Positions 16,329 through 24,250 of a stretch of 64,000 bases of DNA are shown piece after piece (the first letter of the stretch is position 1; each line of letters opens with the position of its first letter). The position numbers and the translations under genes are program-made. The notes beneath the pieces were generated by a model that saw only the letters and a list, made by a program, of their open reading frames with translations, searched no databases and was not told the origin of the DNA. Source of the stretch: JAVKDP01 sp040222185 (GTDB lineage: Bacteria; Bacteroidota; Rhodothermia; Balneolales; Balneolaceae); contig JAVKDP010000082.1 in assembly GCA_040222185.1 (NCBI GenBank), positions 17,790-81,789 of the forward strand. The letters are read 5' to 3'.

Positions 16329-17636
16329 ATGAAGATTTCTTTTAAGTTACTTGTCTTTTTAATCATAGCTTTCGGATTTGCGCAGGCTCAGGCTCAAAGC
16401 ACCTATAAAAAAAGAGTATTGGAAACTGCTGAAGTAGATTTCCTAACTAGTGTTTATACACAGGAAGGTAAAAATGCTGCTGTAACAGGCGGTATTGGAA
16501 ATGAAGAGTTAATTGACTTCACTCCCACTATTGTAGTTTCTATCCCTCTAAATGCTGACGATGTATTAACTATCGATGCCGGAATTTCAGCCTATACTTC
16601 TGCTTCATCCAGTAATGTAGATCCTTTTGATGGAAACGGAGCTGCAGATCCATTTGTGGAAAGTTCAGGTGCTTCAGGGGCAGATGCGCTCACCTCTGTT
16701 TCAATAAATTATAGCCACAGCTCCGATGACAGAAATACCATCTGGTCAGCAAACCTGTCGGCTTCTTCTGAATATGATTACTCTTCTATAGGTGCAGGTG
16801 GTAGCCTCACCAAACTTTTTAATGAGAAAAACACAGAACTAAGTGTTAGTGGCAATCTTTACTTCGACTCATGGTCTTTGATCTATCCTGCCGAGCTACG
16901 TGGCCCAGGTGGTGGCGACGAAGATGACTTTAACATCAATAATTACACTATTACGGGTAATCCTGATTATGACAATTCGCTTACGCGCTTTAATAGTAGT
17001 GCCCGAAATTCTTACTCTATGGGAGTAGTACTTTCTCAAATCCTTTCCAAAAACCTGCAGAGTTCTTTTTCCTTAGACCTGGTTTTACAAGACGGATTGC
17101 TATCCACTCCTTTTCAGCGTGTATACTTTAGTGACGTAGATGATTCATTTATTGAGAATTTTCACTTAGCTGATGATATTGAACGGTTGCCATCTACTCG
17201 TTTCAAAATTGCTGCAGGTAGCCGATTAAACTATTACTTAAATGAGATGTTTGTGGTACGGACCTACTACCGATTCTACAATGATGATTGGGGTATCACA
17301 TCCAATACTGCCAGTGTTGAGATTCCGGTTAAAATCACAGAGAAATTTACCCTTTATCCATCTTATCGGTTCTACAACCAGACTGAAGCTGACTATTTTG
17401 CGCCCTATGAAGGACATCTTTCAACAAGCGAGTTCTATACCTCTGATTATGATTTGTCAAACTTTACGGCCAATCAGTACGGTTTCGGAATCAGTTATAC
17501 AGATATTTTTACTGAAATGAGTGTTGGGCCGGTTGGACTAAAAAACCTCGATTTGAAGTATAACCGATATGAAAGAAATTCAGGACTTACCGCAAACATT
17601 ATTTCCTTTGGCGCCAAATTCATACTCGATTACTAG
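16329..17636 (+). CDS. DUF3570 outer-membrane beta-barrel protein
   Basis: 435 residues. The signal peptide ends near FAQAQA|Q. The rest alternates amphipathic strands (for example TRFKIAAGSRLNYYLNEMFVVRTYYRFYNDDWG and VKITEKFTLYPSYRFYNQTEADYFAPY) and finishes with a terminal aromatic (ISFGAKFILDY), typical of outer-membrane barrels. The conserved DUF3570 block SSGASGADALTS is at 112-123. It ends the thioredoxin-apbE-DUF4266 operon with a 9-base gap. The function is unknown. The Gly-Ala-Ser block superficially resembles flavinylation sites (SGAT/S) but lacks the usual Asp. Confidence 0.85.
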   Translation: MKISFKLLVFLIIAFGFAQAQAQSTYKKRVLETAEVDFLTSVYTQEGKNAAVTGGIGNEELIDFTPTIVVSIPLNADDVLTIDAGISAYTSASSSNVDPFDGNGAADPFVESSGASGADALTSVSINYSHSSDDRNTIWSANLSASSEYDYSSIGAGGSLTKLFNEKNTELSVSGNLYFDSWSLIYPAELRGPGGGDEDDFNINNYTITGNPDYDNSLTRFNSSARNSYSMGVVLSQILSKNLQSSFSLDLVLQDGLLSTPFQRVYFSDVDDSFIENFHLADDIERLPSTRFKIAAGSRLNYYLNEMFVVRTYYRFYNDDWGITSNTASVEIPVKITEKFTLYPSYRFYNQTEADYFAPYEGHLSTSEFYTSDYDLSNFTANQYGFGISYTDIFTEMSVGPVGLKNLDLKYNRYERNSGLTANIISFGAKFILDY

Positions 17637-17709
17637 TCTATCCTATTTGAATGCATGAAGCTTAGTGGTAAATTAGCAAAGTCAATTATTTATCATTAAG
17701 CCTTTAAGT

Positions 17710-18129
17710 ATGAAACCAATTATAAAGGGGCTTTTACTAGCCCTCCTTTTTTCATCAGCAACTTTAGCTCAAGAATCTCCAACTGTAAAGGTAGAAGTGT
17801 TATCCAAAACCAGTACAAGCTGGGATGGATCCGCTTTTGAATACCCTAAAGGTCAACCAGAAATTACCATTTCTAAAATCACACTTCCTCCGGGGTTTAA
17901 ATTGCCCATGCACAAGCATCCAAACCCTCTTGGAGGTATTGTACTAAAAGGAGAAATCGTAGTAACCCGTGAAGATGGAACCACACATACTGTAAAAGAA
18001 GGTGAAGCTATCGTGGAGCTGGTAAACACTTGGCATTACGGAAAAAACGATACCGATCAGCCAACGGTATTGCTGGCTTTTTATATCGGAGAAGTTGGTG
18101 TTCCGTTGTCAGTTAATAAAGATAACTAA
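17710..18129 (+). CDS. Secreted cupin-domain protein
   Basis: 139 residues with a signal peptide (1-20, ATLA|Q) and one cupin barrel: motif 1 is GFKLPMHKHPNPLGGIVLKGE with metal-type His68 and His70, and motif 2 is EGEAIVELVNTWHYG with His109. A single metal site in the periplasm is likely. Cupins of this size are isomerases, dioxygenases or sensors, and nothing here chooses between them. It stands alone, convergent with the small minus-strand gene that follows. Confidence 0.82.
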   Translation: MKPIIKGLLLALLFSSATLAQESPTVKVEVLSKTSTSWDGSAFEYPKGQPEITISKITLPPGFKLPMHKHPNPLGGIVLKGEIVVTREDGTTHTVKEGEAIVELVNTWHYGKNDTDQPTVLLAFYIGEVGVPLSVNKDN

Positions 18130-18141
18130 GGTAAAGCCTGA

Positions 18142-18471
18142 TTAACCCAGGCTTTCTATAAAAAACGTGCTATAAAAAGGAGGCCAGTCGGCATCAGGTG
18201 CTTCGTCCCGATGCTCAAGATCGGCACCAACAAGCAGGAATATGAGTTCTGCTTTAGTGATCTCAACGTCTAACATATCCATGATTCTTTCATGAATAAA
18301 ATCAGCATACCAGAGAGGCCACTCCAGGTCAAAACCATCTGTTTCAATAAATGCCTTATGATGAGCCGGACCGGTTTCTTTGAATAACTCGGTTAAATCA
18401 TTCACTGTTTCTTCGCTGTACATAGCAACCTCAGGTTTAAATGTTGTACTGATTATTCTGTCAAAATTCAT
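18142..18471 (-). CDS. Hypothetical acidic cytoplasmic protein
   Basis: A 109-residue acidic protein without signal or membrane segment and rich in Trp/His/Asp (DGFDLEWPLWYADFIHERIMDML, then LLVGADLEHRDEAPDADWPPFYSTFF). I do not recognise the family. Codon use and composition match its neighbours, and it has its own ATG, so it is probably real. It is monocistronic, convergent with the cupin gene and divergent from the DUF5060 gene, sharing an intergenic region with the TGAGCAA operator. Confidence 0.6.
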   Translation of the reverse strand: MNFDRIISTTFKPEVAMYSEETVNDLTELFKETGPAHHKAFIETDGFDLEWPLWYADFIHERIMDMLDVEITKAELIFLLVGADLEHRDEAPDADWPPFYSTFFIESLG

Positions 18472-18566
18472 CTATCAAGGTACCATCTTTCTGTATTGAA
18501 TAATCAGAATTTTTCTTTTGAATAAACTATGCTCAGTGTTATGTTAAGTAAGTAATTTTTACCTTT

Positions 18567-18587
18567 TTTGAGCAACTTTTGCTCAAA
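18567..18587. promoter_or_regulatory. Perfect 9-bp palindrome, candidate operator
   Basis: TTTGAGCAA-CTT-TTGCTCAAA, 77 bases before the DUF5060 glycosidase start. A further TGCTCA half lies at 18530. The same heptamer recurs upstream of the GH10 xylanase, suggesting a common regulator for the two carbohydrate genes. Confidence 0.6.
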
Positions 18588-18664
18588 TACTTCTTACAGG
18601 AAAAGTTAAAAATTCCATCTCACTCGTATTCCTAAATTGAATTCATTATTCAAAATATTTCATT

Positions 18665-20740
18665 ATGAAAAAATCGGTTTCCCTATCCCTTCTCTTACTT
18701 TTGTTATTGCTATCCAATTCTCCTGAAGTAACGGCACAAACTGTTCATGGCGACTTGTTTCAATGGCATAAGGTGATGATTGATTTTACAGGACCCGCTT
18801 CTTCTGAGACGAGTAAACCCAACCCCTTTACAGATTACAGATTGGATGTTGTCTTCACCGGACCAAGCGCACAGGAATATAAAGTAGCAGGTTATTTTGC
18901 AGCCGATGGTAATGCTGCAGAAACCAGTTCTGACTCAGGTAATGTGTGGAGAGTTAACTTCACTCCCGATGAACCCGGAAACTGGTCTTACACTACTTCT
19001 TTTGTAACTGGAACGAATATTGCAGCCGAATTTGATGGTGGAGAAAGTGCAGGGCATTTTGATGGAGCAACCGGAGATTTTGATGTGACCGTGGCTAGTG
19101 ATTTGTCAGAAAAGGATTTCCGAAGTAAGGGCAAACTGGTTTACGTTGGTGAGCATTACCTTCAATTCATGGGAAATGGCGAGTACTTTCTAAAAGCCGG
19201 AGCAAACAGCCCTGAAGTATTTCTTGAATACCAGGAATTTGATAATACACCATCAAACAGAACCTACCCTGATCATATACAGGATTATGTAGAAGGTGAA
19301 GACTCTCTTTGGCAGGATGGAAAAGGTAAAGGCATTTTGGGTGCGGTAAACTATCTCTCTGAGATCGGGGTAAATTCACTCTATTTCCTCACTATGAATG
19401 CCTATGGTGATGGTAAAAATGCCTGGCCATGGATCAATAAAGATTCTCTCTATGTGTACGATGTATCAAAACTGGATCAATGGGAATTAGTATTCGAACA
19501 TATGACCAAAAAGGGTGTTATGCCTCATTTCGTTCTCACTGAAACAGAAAATGAATCCTACTTTGAGCTAGTAGAAAATGGGGAAACCGGAGGCTTTGCT
19601 ACCAGCAGGAAAATATATTATAGGGAAATGGTCGCTCGTTTTGGGCATCACCCAGCTCTTACTTGGAATATAGGAGAAGAAAACGGATGGGCAGATCCGT
19701 CCAGCTCAATCTATAAGTTTCCCAATACCGATGATCAAAGAATTGAAGCTTCTAATTATGTCAGGGAACTAACCTATTACAAAGATCATATTTCAATCCA
19801 TAATGGCCCGTCCGATGACGATTATATATATGATGCTTTACTTGGTGTTGAAAGCCATACAGGTCCTGCTTTTCAGTGGAACTATGGAGGAGGAATACAC
19901 AGTAAAATTCTTGAATGGCGACAAAAATCTGCAGATAGCGGGCATAAATGGGTAATGTATATGGACGAAGCCTGGTTGAGTCCTGCAACAGGTTCAATCT
20001 TCACCTGGCGCGAAGATATAGTTTGGGGAACCATGATGGCGGGTGGTGCCGGAGTAGAGCTTTATATTGGTGCCGGCCTGGATTTACAGGTACAAAACTT
20101 CAGGGATTATGAAACCTATTACAACATAGCCACTGATGTTACCGAGTTTTTCCGAGGTCTCCCCTTCCATAAAATGAACCCTATGGATTCATTAGCTACG
20201 AAAGCATGGGTTTTTGCTGAACCGGATAGTACATACGTCCTGTTTCTGAATACTGGTGGAACTGCACAGCTTGATTTACCAGAAGGTATTTATGACGTGG
20301 AATGGTTTGATCCCAAAACGGACGAGTATCTTCCGGAAGAAAGCACCCAGGTTATTGGTGGTGAAACGGTAGGCATTGGCCCAAACCCAATCGGAAGATT
20401 GGCTGAAGGGGTAGCTATTGTTACACGAACAGATTCTTTAAGAACTTCTTCTGAGCCTGAAGATGAAAAACCAACGGGTTATAATCTTTATCAAAACTAC
20501 CCCAACCCATTCAATCCTTCAACAAAGATTCGATTTTCGATTAATAAACCGGACTATGTCACTCTTAAAGTTTACAACTCGCTGGGAAGAGAAGTTCAAA
20601 CATTGATAAATGAGTTTAAGAATATCAGTTCGTATGAGGTCGATTTTGATGGAACTAACCTGTCAAGCGGGGTTTATTATTATCAACTAAAGTCAGGCTC
20701 TGAACAGGCTCTCACACAAAAAATGTTATTAATGAAATAA
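18665..20740 (+). CDS. DUF5060-domain glycoside hydrolase with T9SS sorting tail
   Basis: Secreted 691-residue enzyme. Signal peptide 1-24 (EVTA|Q). Residues ~27-130 form the DUF5060 beta-sandwich (MIDFTGPAS...NPFTDYRLDVVFTGPS). A (beta/alpha)8-like catalytic region follows, with WNIGEENG near 333-340 and YMDEAW near 432, whose glutamates are candidate acid/base and nucleophile. Next comes a small beta domain. From about 606 a type A T9SS C-terminal domain begins (YQNYPNPFNPSTKI ... SGVYYYQLKSG), so export across the outer membrane by T9SS is expected. The substrate is unknown, perhaps pectin or hemicellulose side chains. It is convergent with the xylanase gene, 5 bases away. Confidence 0.88.
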   Translation: MKKSVSLSLLLLLLLLSNSPEVTAQTVHGDLFQWHKVMIDFTGPASSETSKPNPFTDYRLDVVFTGPSAQEYKVAGYFAADGNAAETSSDSGNVWRVNFTPDEPGNWSYTTSFVTGTNIAAEFDGGESAGHFDGATGDFDVTVASDLSEKDFRSKGKLVYVGEHYLQFMGNGEYFLKAGANSPEVFLEYQEFDNTPSNRTYPDHIQDYVEGEDSLWQDGKGKGILGAVNYLSEIGVNSLYFLTMNAYGDGKNAWPWINKDSLYVYDVSKLDQWELVFEHMTKKGVMPHFVLTETENESYFELVENGETGGFATSRKIYYREMVARFGHHPALTWNIGEENGWADPSSSIYKFPNTDDQRIEASNYVRELTYYKDHISIHNGPSDDDYIYDALLGVESHTGPAFQWNYGGGIHSKILEWRQKSADSGHKWVMYMDEAWLSPATGSIFTWREDIVWGTMMAGGAGVELYIGAGLDLQVQNFRDYETYYNIATDVTEFFRGLPFHKMNPMDSLATKAWVFAEPDSTYVLFLNTGGTAQLDLPEGIYDVEWFDPKTDEYLPEESTQVIGGETVGIGPNPIGRLAEGVAIVTRTDSLRTSSEPEDEKPTGYNLYQNYPNPFNPSTKIRFSINKPDYVTLKVYNSLGREVQTLINEFKNISSYEVDFDGTNLSSGVYYYQLKSGSEQALTQKMLLMK

Positions 20741-20745
20741 CTTTC

Positions 20746-21813
20746 CTATTCAAATAACTCCAATATTCCATCATAAGCAGGCTTTGCATTGAAGTTCTCA
20801 TCAAACAACAATGGCCATTCATTTTCATTATCAAGGAAGCTTCTTAGCCAGCTGTCATCATCTTTAACTCCCCACATTGTTATACCAAACTGAAGCTCTT
20901 CAGGTATGGAGTTATAGAAATCGACGATAGTTTTAATTCGCTGCTTTTGCGTTTCTGCCAGCTCAGGTGTAAAGGATGTCGCAGACTTATCTGAATTCAC
21001 TTTAACATCCAGTTCGGAGTAGTGAAGCAAAAGCCCCCTGGCAACCACCTGGCTTGATGATGCTTCGATATTAGCCTGGCTGGGCCAGTCTGTACTAATA
21101 TGCATTTGGAATCCAACCCCGTCAATTGGAACATCATTGGCAATAAGATCATCTACTAATGCAAGCATAGCATTGAATTTATCTCCGTTTGCAGCCATGT
21201 TGTAATCGTTGTAAAACAATTTCACATCAGGATCAGCTTCTCTTGCCCATCTAAAGGCTTTAGCAATATAATCCGGGCCCAGCTTTTGATAAAAAACACT
21301 ATTCCTCAAAGCATTACCATTTCCATCTTCTATAGCTTCATTAACTACGTCCCAGCTTGCAATGCGCCCTTTATATCTACCAACCACATCCTTTATATAG
21401 TTTTCAATAAGTGTTTCAAATTCTGCATCTGAACCACTAAAATTCTCAATCCAGGCTGGAGTTGAAGAGTGCCAAAGTAAAGCATGACCATGTACCCGAC
21501 CTCCTGTTTGTTCCGCAAACTCTACAAAAGTATCAGAATCATTGAAGTTTATTGCACTAGGATTATTATACATCGGGCTCATCTTCATCTGGTATTCCCC
21601 AGTGATGCTGTTGAACTCCTCTCTTAATAAATTTACATAGTTCACATCATTGAGGTGTTTAATCTGTATTGCCGCTCCAAAAGGATATGGAGATGAGTTT
21701 CTTAAACTTGGTTCCAGATTTTCTGTTCCACTGGTATCTGATCCTGAATCTTTACACCCCAGAAGTGAAATACACATTATTGAGGTAATACAAACTAGTC
21801 TAAAATATCGCAT
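20746..21813 (-). CDS. GH10 endo-1,4-beta-xylanase lipoprotein
   Basis: Hydrolyses internal xylan linkages. 355 residues from the ATG at 21813; an upstream in-frame TTG at 21831 is less likely because the leader MRYFRLVCITSIMCISLLGC starts at the ATG. The lipobox cysteine is residue 20. The GH10 barrel shows HALLWH, the acid/base Glu159 in WDVVNEAIEDG and the nucleophile Glu267 in YSELDVKV, with a conserved late Trp in WGVKDDDSW. The protein is probably anchored at the outer membrane. No SusCD pair is in the window. Confidence 0.95.
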   Translation of the reverse strand: MRYFRLVCITSIMCISLLGCKDSGSDTSGTENLEPSLRNSSPYPFGAAIQIKHLNDVNYVNLLREEFNSITGEYQMKMSPMYNNPSAINFNDSDTFVEFAEQTGGRVHGHALLWHSSTPAWIENFSGSDAEFETLIENYIKDVVGRYKGRIASWDVVNEAIEDGNGNALRNSVFYQKLGPDYIAKAFRWAREADPDVKLFYNDYNMAANGDKFNAMLALVDDLIANDVPIDGVGFQMHISTDWPSQANIEASSSQVVARGLLLHYSELDVKVNSDKSATSFTPELAETQKQRIKTIVDFYNSIPEELQFGITMWGVKDDDSWLRSFLDNENEWPLLFDENFNAKPAYDGILELFE

Positions 21814-21846
21814 GTGAGTTATATAATTCAAAGTTGAGTGAGTGGC

Positions 21847-21872
21847 CCTAACTTACAATGTTACTTGTTAGG
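21847..21872. promoter_or_regulatory. Inverted repeat upstream of GH10 gene
   Basis: CCTAAC-N14-GTTAGG, 34 bases before the xylanase ATG on its transcribed side. It may be an additional regulator site or a 5' UTR stem. Support is only the 6-bp perfect arms. Confidence 0.3.
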
Positions 21873-21883
21873 TCGCAATTATA

Positions 21884-21913
21884 TTGCTCACTATTAATGC
21901 AATTTTTGCTCAA
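21884..21913 (-). promoter_or_regulatory. Two TGAGCAA half-sites upstream of GH10 gene
   Basis: On the minus strand TGAGCAA occurs at 21912-21906 and again at 21890-21884, a 22-base (two-turn) direct repeat, just upstream of the xylanase promoter region and inside the end of the neighbouring minus-strand gene. The heptamer is identical to each arm of the palindrome at 18567. Confidence 0.5.
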
Positions 21914-22434
21914 TTATTATTGCCGGAAAATTCTTTTCTGTCCAGCTCTTCGTATTCGACTTCGAAGTTAAACCAGTCTCCCATCAATTCTTTTAACTCA
22001 ATGTACAATTCATCTATTTTTTCAAGCTCATCGGGATCTGCTTTAACAAGACGGATTCTTTGTTTATCCCTATTTATTATTTCAAGTGTAAACCATTCTT
22101 TATTTATAAGCCCCCTTTCGACAAGAGCCTTACCAGAATCAAAATTCGAAAATAAGAATCGATCTATTTCATCAAACGGAATCACCCTTCTCTTTACCCT
22201 TAGATAACTAAATATCCGCAGGTATTGAGTCATTTTATAAGTATCCGAGTTAAATATATACTCGTTCCTGGTAAACACTTTGATGAGTATGGCAAAAGCG
22301 AACATCCATAGAAAAAGTGCAAAGAATACTCCCAGCAGCAGGCAGGCAAACAATGCCATGAAGTCCAGCAAGGTGAAGCTGGCTTCCACACTGAGTTTAA
22401 TCTGGTTTGAGTAGTATTCTAATTTATAGCGCAT
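21910..22434 (-). CDS. Hypothetical membrane protein with PH-like cytoplasmic domain
   Basis: 174 residues. A hydrophobic region at about 20-52 (LLDFMALFACLLLGVFFALFLWMFAFAILI) could form one or two helices. It is followed by a soluble part with short beta strands (RVKRRVIPFDEIDRFLFSNF, WFTLEIINRDKQRIRLVKADPDELEKIDELYIELKELM). This layout resembles YcxB/bacterial PH-type membrane proteins, but I cannot name a family. It may be cotranscribed with the xylanase downstream on the same strand, although the TGAGCAA sites lie between them. Confidence 0.6.
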   Translation of the reverse strand: MRYKLEYYSNQIKLSVEASFTLLDFMALFACLLLGVFFALFLWMFAFAILIKVFTRNEYIFNSDTYKMTQYLRIFSYLRVKRRVIPFDEIDRFLFSNFDSGKALVERGLINKEWFTLEIINRDKQRIRLVKADPDELEKIDELYIELKELMGDWFNFEVEYEELDRKEFSGNNN

Positions 22435-22491
22435 GTGTTAAATATTAGGAAACTGTTTCAGCTACGCTACAAAAGCCGATAAGTTTTACTG

Positions 22492-24123
22492 TTAAACCTG
22501 GATTACACCCGTTTTGAATTCTTCGATAATCGGATTAAGATTAGCAACACTCAGGGCATTTGATATTCTTTCCCTGGTTTCTACAGGATGTATAATTTCA
22601 TCTACCCATAACCTGGATGCAGCGTAACGGACATCCGTTTGTTTTAAGTAGCGATCTGTGATTTCTTTTCGCAGAGCTTCCTGCTTCTCATCACTTACTT
22701 CTTCACCTTTCTTCTTCATTGCTGAAAGTTGTATCTGTAAAAGTGTTTTTGCTGCAGAAGCTCCACCCATCACTGCAATATTAGCTGTAGGCCAGGCATA
22801 CATAAACCTTGGATCATAAGCTCTACCGCACATAGCATAGTTTCCAGCTCCATAACTATTCCCCATCACTATGGTGATTTTGGGTACAGTGCTGTTACTA
22901 ACCGCATTCACCATTTTAGCACCATCTTTTATGATGCCTCCATGCTCACTCCTCTTTCCTATCATAAAACCCGTTACATCCTGAAAAAATATCAATGGAA
23001 TCTTTTTCTGATTGCAATTCATGATAAAACGAGCAGCCTTGTCGGCACTATCCGAATAGATAACTCCCCCGATCTGCATTTCACCAGATTTGGTTTTCGA
23101 AATTGTACGCTGATTTGCCACAATACCTACACTCCAGCCATCTATCCTCGCATACCCGGTAATCAAGGTTTGGCCATATCCTTTTTTATATTCTGTAAAG
23201 CTGCCTTCATCTACCGTACAATCCAGTACTTCATACATATCATAGGGAGCTGTACGAGATTCTGGGAGTATTTCAAATATATCACTGGCAGGGCGTTTTG
23301 GATCAACAGTTTCAGTTCTATTAAAACCTGCTGTCTGGTATGGTCCGAGTTTGCTAATTAAATCACGGATGGTTGACAGGCATTCGTGATCATCTTTCAT
23401 TTTATAATCTGTTACACCACTTATTTCAGTATGTGTGGTTGCCCCACCAAGTGTTTCATTATCTACCGACTCCCCTATTGCGGCTTTAACAAGATAACTC
23501 CCTGCTAAAAACACGCTCCCGGTTCCATCTACGATTAAAGCCTCATCACTCATGATAGGCAAATAAGCTCCTCCAGCCACACAACTACCCATGATTGCCG
23601 CTACCTGGGGAATCCCTTTAGCCGATAGCACAGCATTATTTCTGAACATTCTGCCGAAGTGATCTTTATCCGGGAATATTTGATCCTGCATTGGCAGAAA
23701 GACTCCGGCAGAGTCAACCAGGTAAATCAATGGAATATGATTCTCAATGGCTATTTCCTGAACTCTCAGGTTCTTTTTAGCTGTAATAGGAAACCAGGCT
23801 CCGGCTTTTACAGTGGCATCGTTAGCTACAATCATACAATCTCTTCCACTAACTTTCCCGATTCCGGTCACAACACCTCCACCAGGGCAGCCTCCCTCAT
23901 CCTCATACATTTCATAACCGGCCCAAAGCCCTAATTCAAAAAACTGCGCGCCATCATCGAGCAAAGTACTTATTCGCTCTCTTGCAGTAAGCTTCCCTTT
24001 GGCATGTTCTTTTTCAATTCTTGAACTGCCTCCACCCTGCTTAATTGTATTTTCCTCAGCCCTGAGGTTATTAATAAGGTTTTGAAGCCAGTGACTGGTA
24101 CTGTTTCCGCTCGTACGACTCAT
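22492..24123 (-). CDS. Acyl-CoA carboxylase carboxyltransferase (beta) subunit, methylcrotonyl-CoA type
   Basis: Transfers CO2 from carboxybiotin to an acyl-CoA. The 543-residue length and motifs (GKLTARERISTLLDDG, LVDSAGVFLPMQDQIFPDKDHFGRMF, GSCVAGGAYLPIMSDEALIV, and MGNSYGAGNYAMCGRAYDPRFMYAWP in the C-terminal half) fit the propionyl/methylcrotonyl-CoA carboxylase beta family. The 'MQDQIFPD.DHFGR' block favours methylcrotonyl- or geranyl-CoA carboxylase, in leucine or isoprenoid breakdown. The biotin/biotin-carboxylase alpha subunit is not in the window. It is divergent from the GWxTD gene. Confidence 0.9.
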   Translation of the reverse strand: MSRTSGNSTSHWLQNLINNLRAEENTIKQGGGSSRIEKEHAKGKLTARERISTLLDDGAQFFELGLWAGYEMYEDEGGCPGGGVVTGIGKVSGRDCMIVANDATVKAGAWFPITAKKNLRVQEIAIENHIPLIYLVDSAGVFLPMQDQIFPDKDHFGRMFRNNAVLSAKGIPQVAAIMGSCVAGGAYLPIMSDEALIVDGTGSVFLAGSYLVKAAIGESVDNETLGGATTHTEISGVTDYKMKDDHECLSTIRDLISKLGPYQTAGFNRTETVDPKRPASDIFEILPESRTAPYDMYEVLDCTVDEGSFTEYKKGYGQTLITGYARIDGWSVGIVANQRTISKTKSGEMQIGGVIYSDSADKAARFIMNCNQKKIPLIFFQDVTGFMIGKRSEHGGIIKDGAKMVNAVSNSTVPKITIVMGNSYGAGNYAMCGRAYDPRFMYAWPTANIAVMGGASAAKTLLQIQLSAMKKKGEEVSDEKQEALRKEITDRYLKQTDVRYAASRLWVDEIIHPVETRERISNALSVANLNPIIEEFKTGVIQV

Positions 24124-24250
24124 AGATAAGAACTCAATGTTTTTGTATAATAGTAACCAACAATTTTACGTTGAAAATAGGAATTTTATACTTCGAACAA
24201 ATTTCGGACTGACATATTTAATGCATTCATTCAATTCAAATTTTCCTGAC

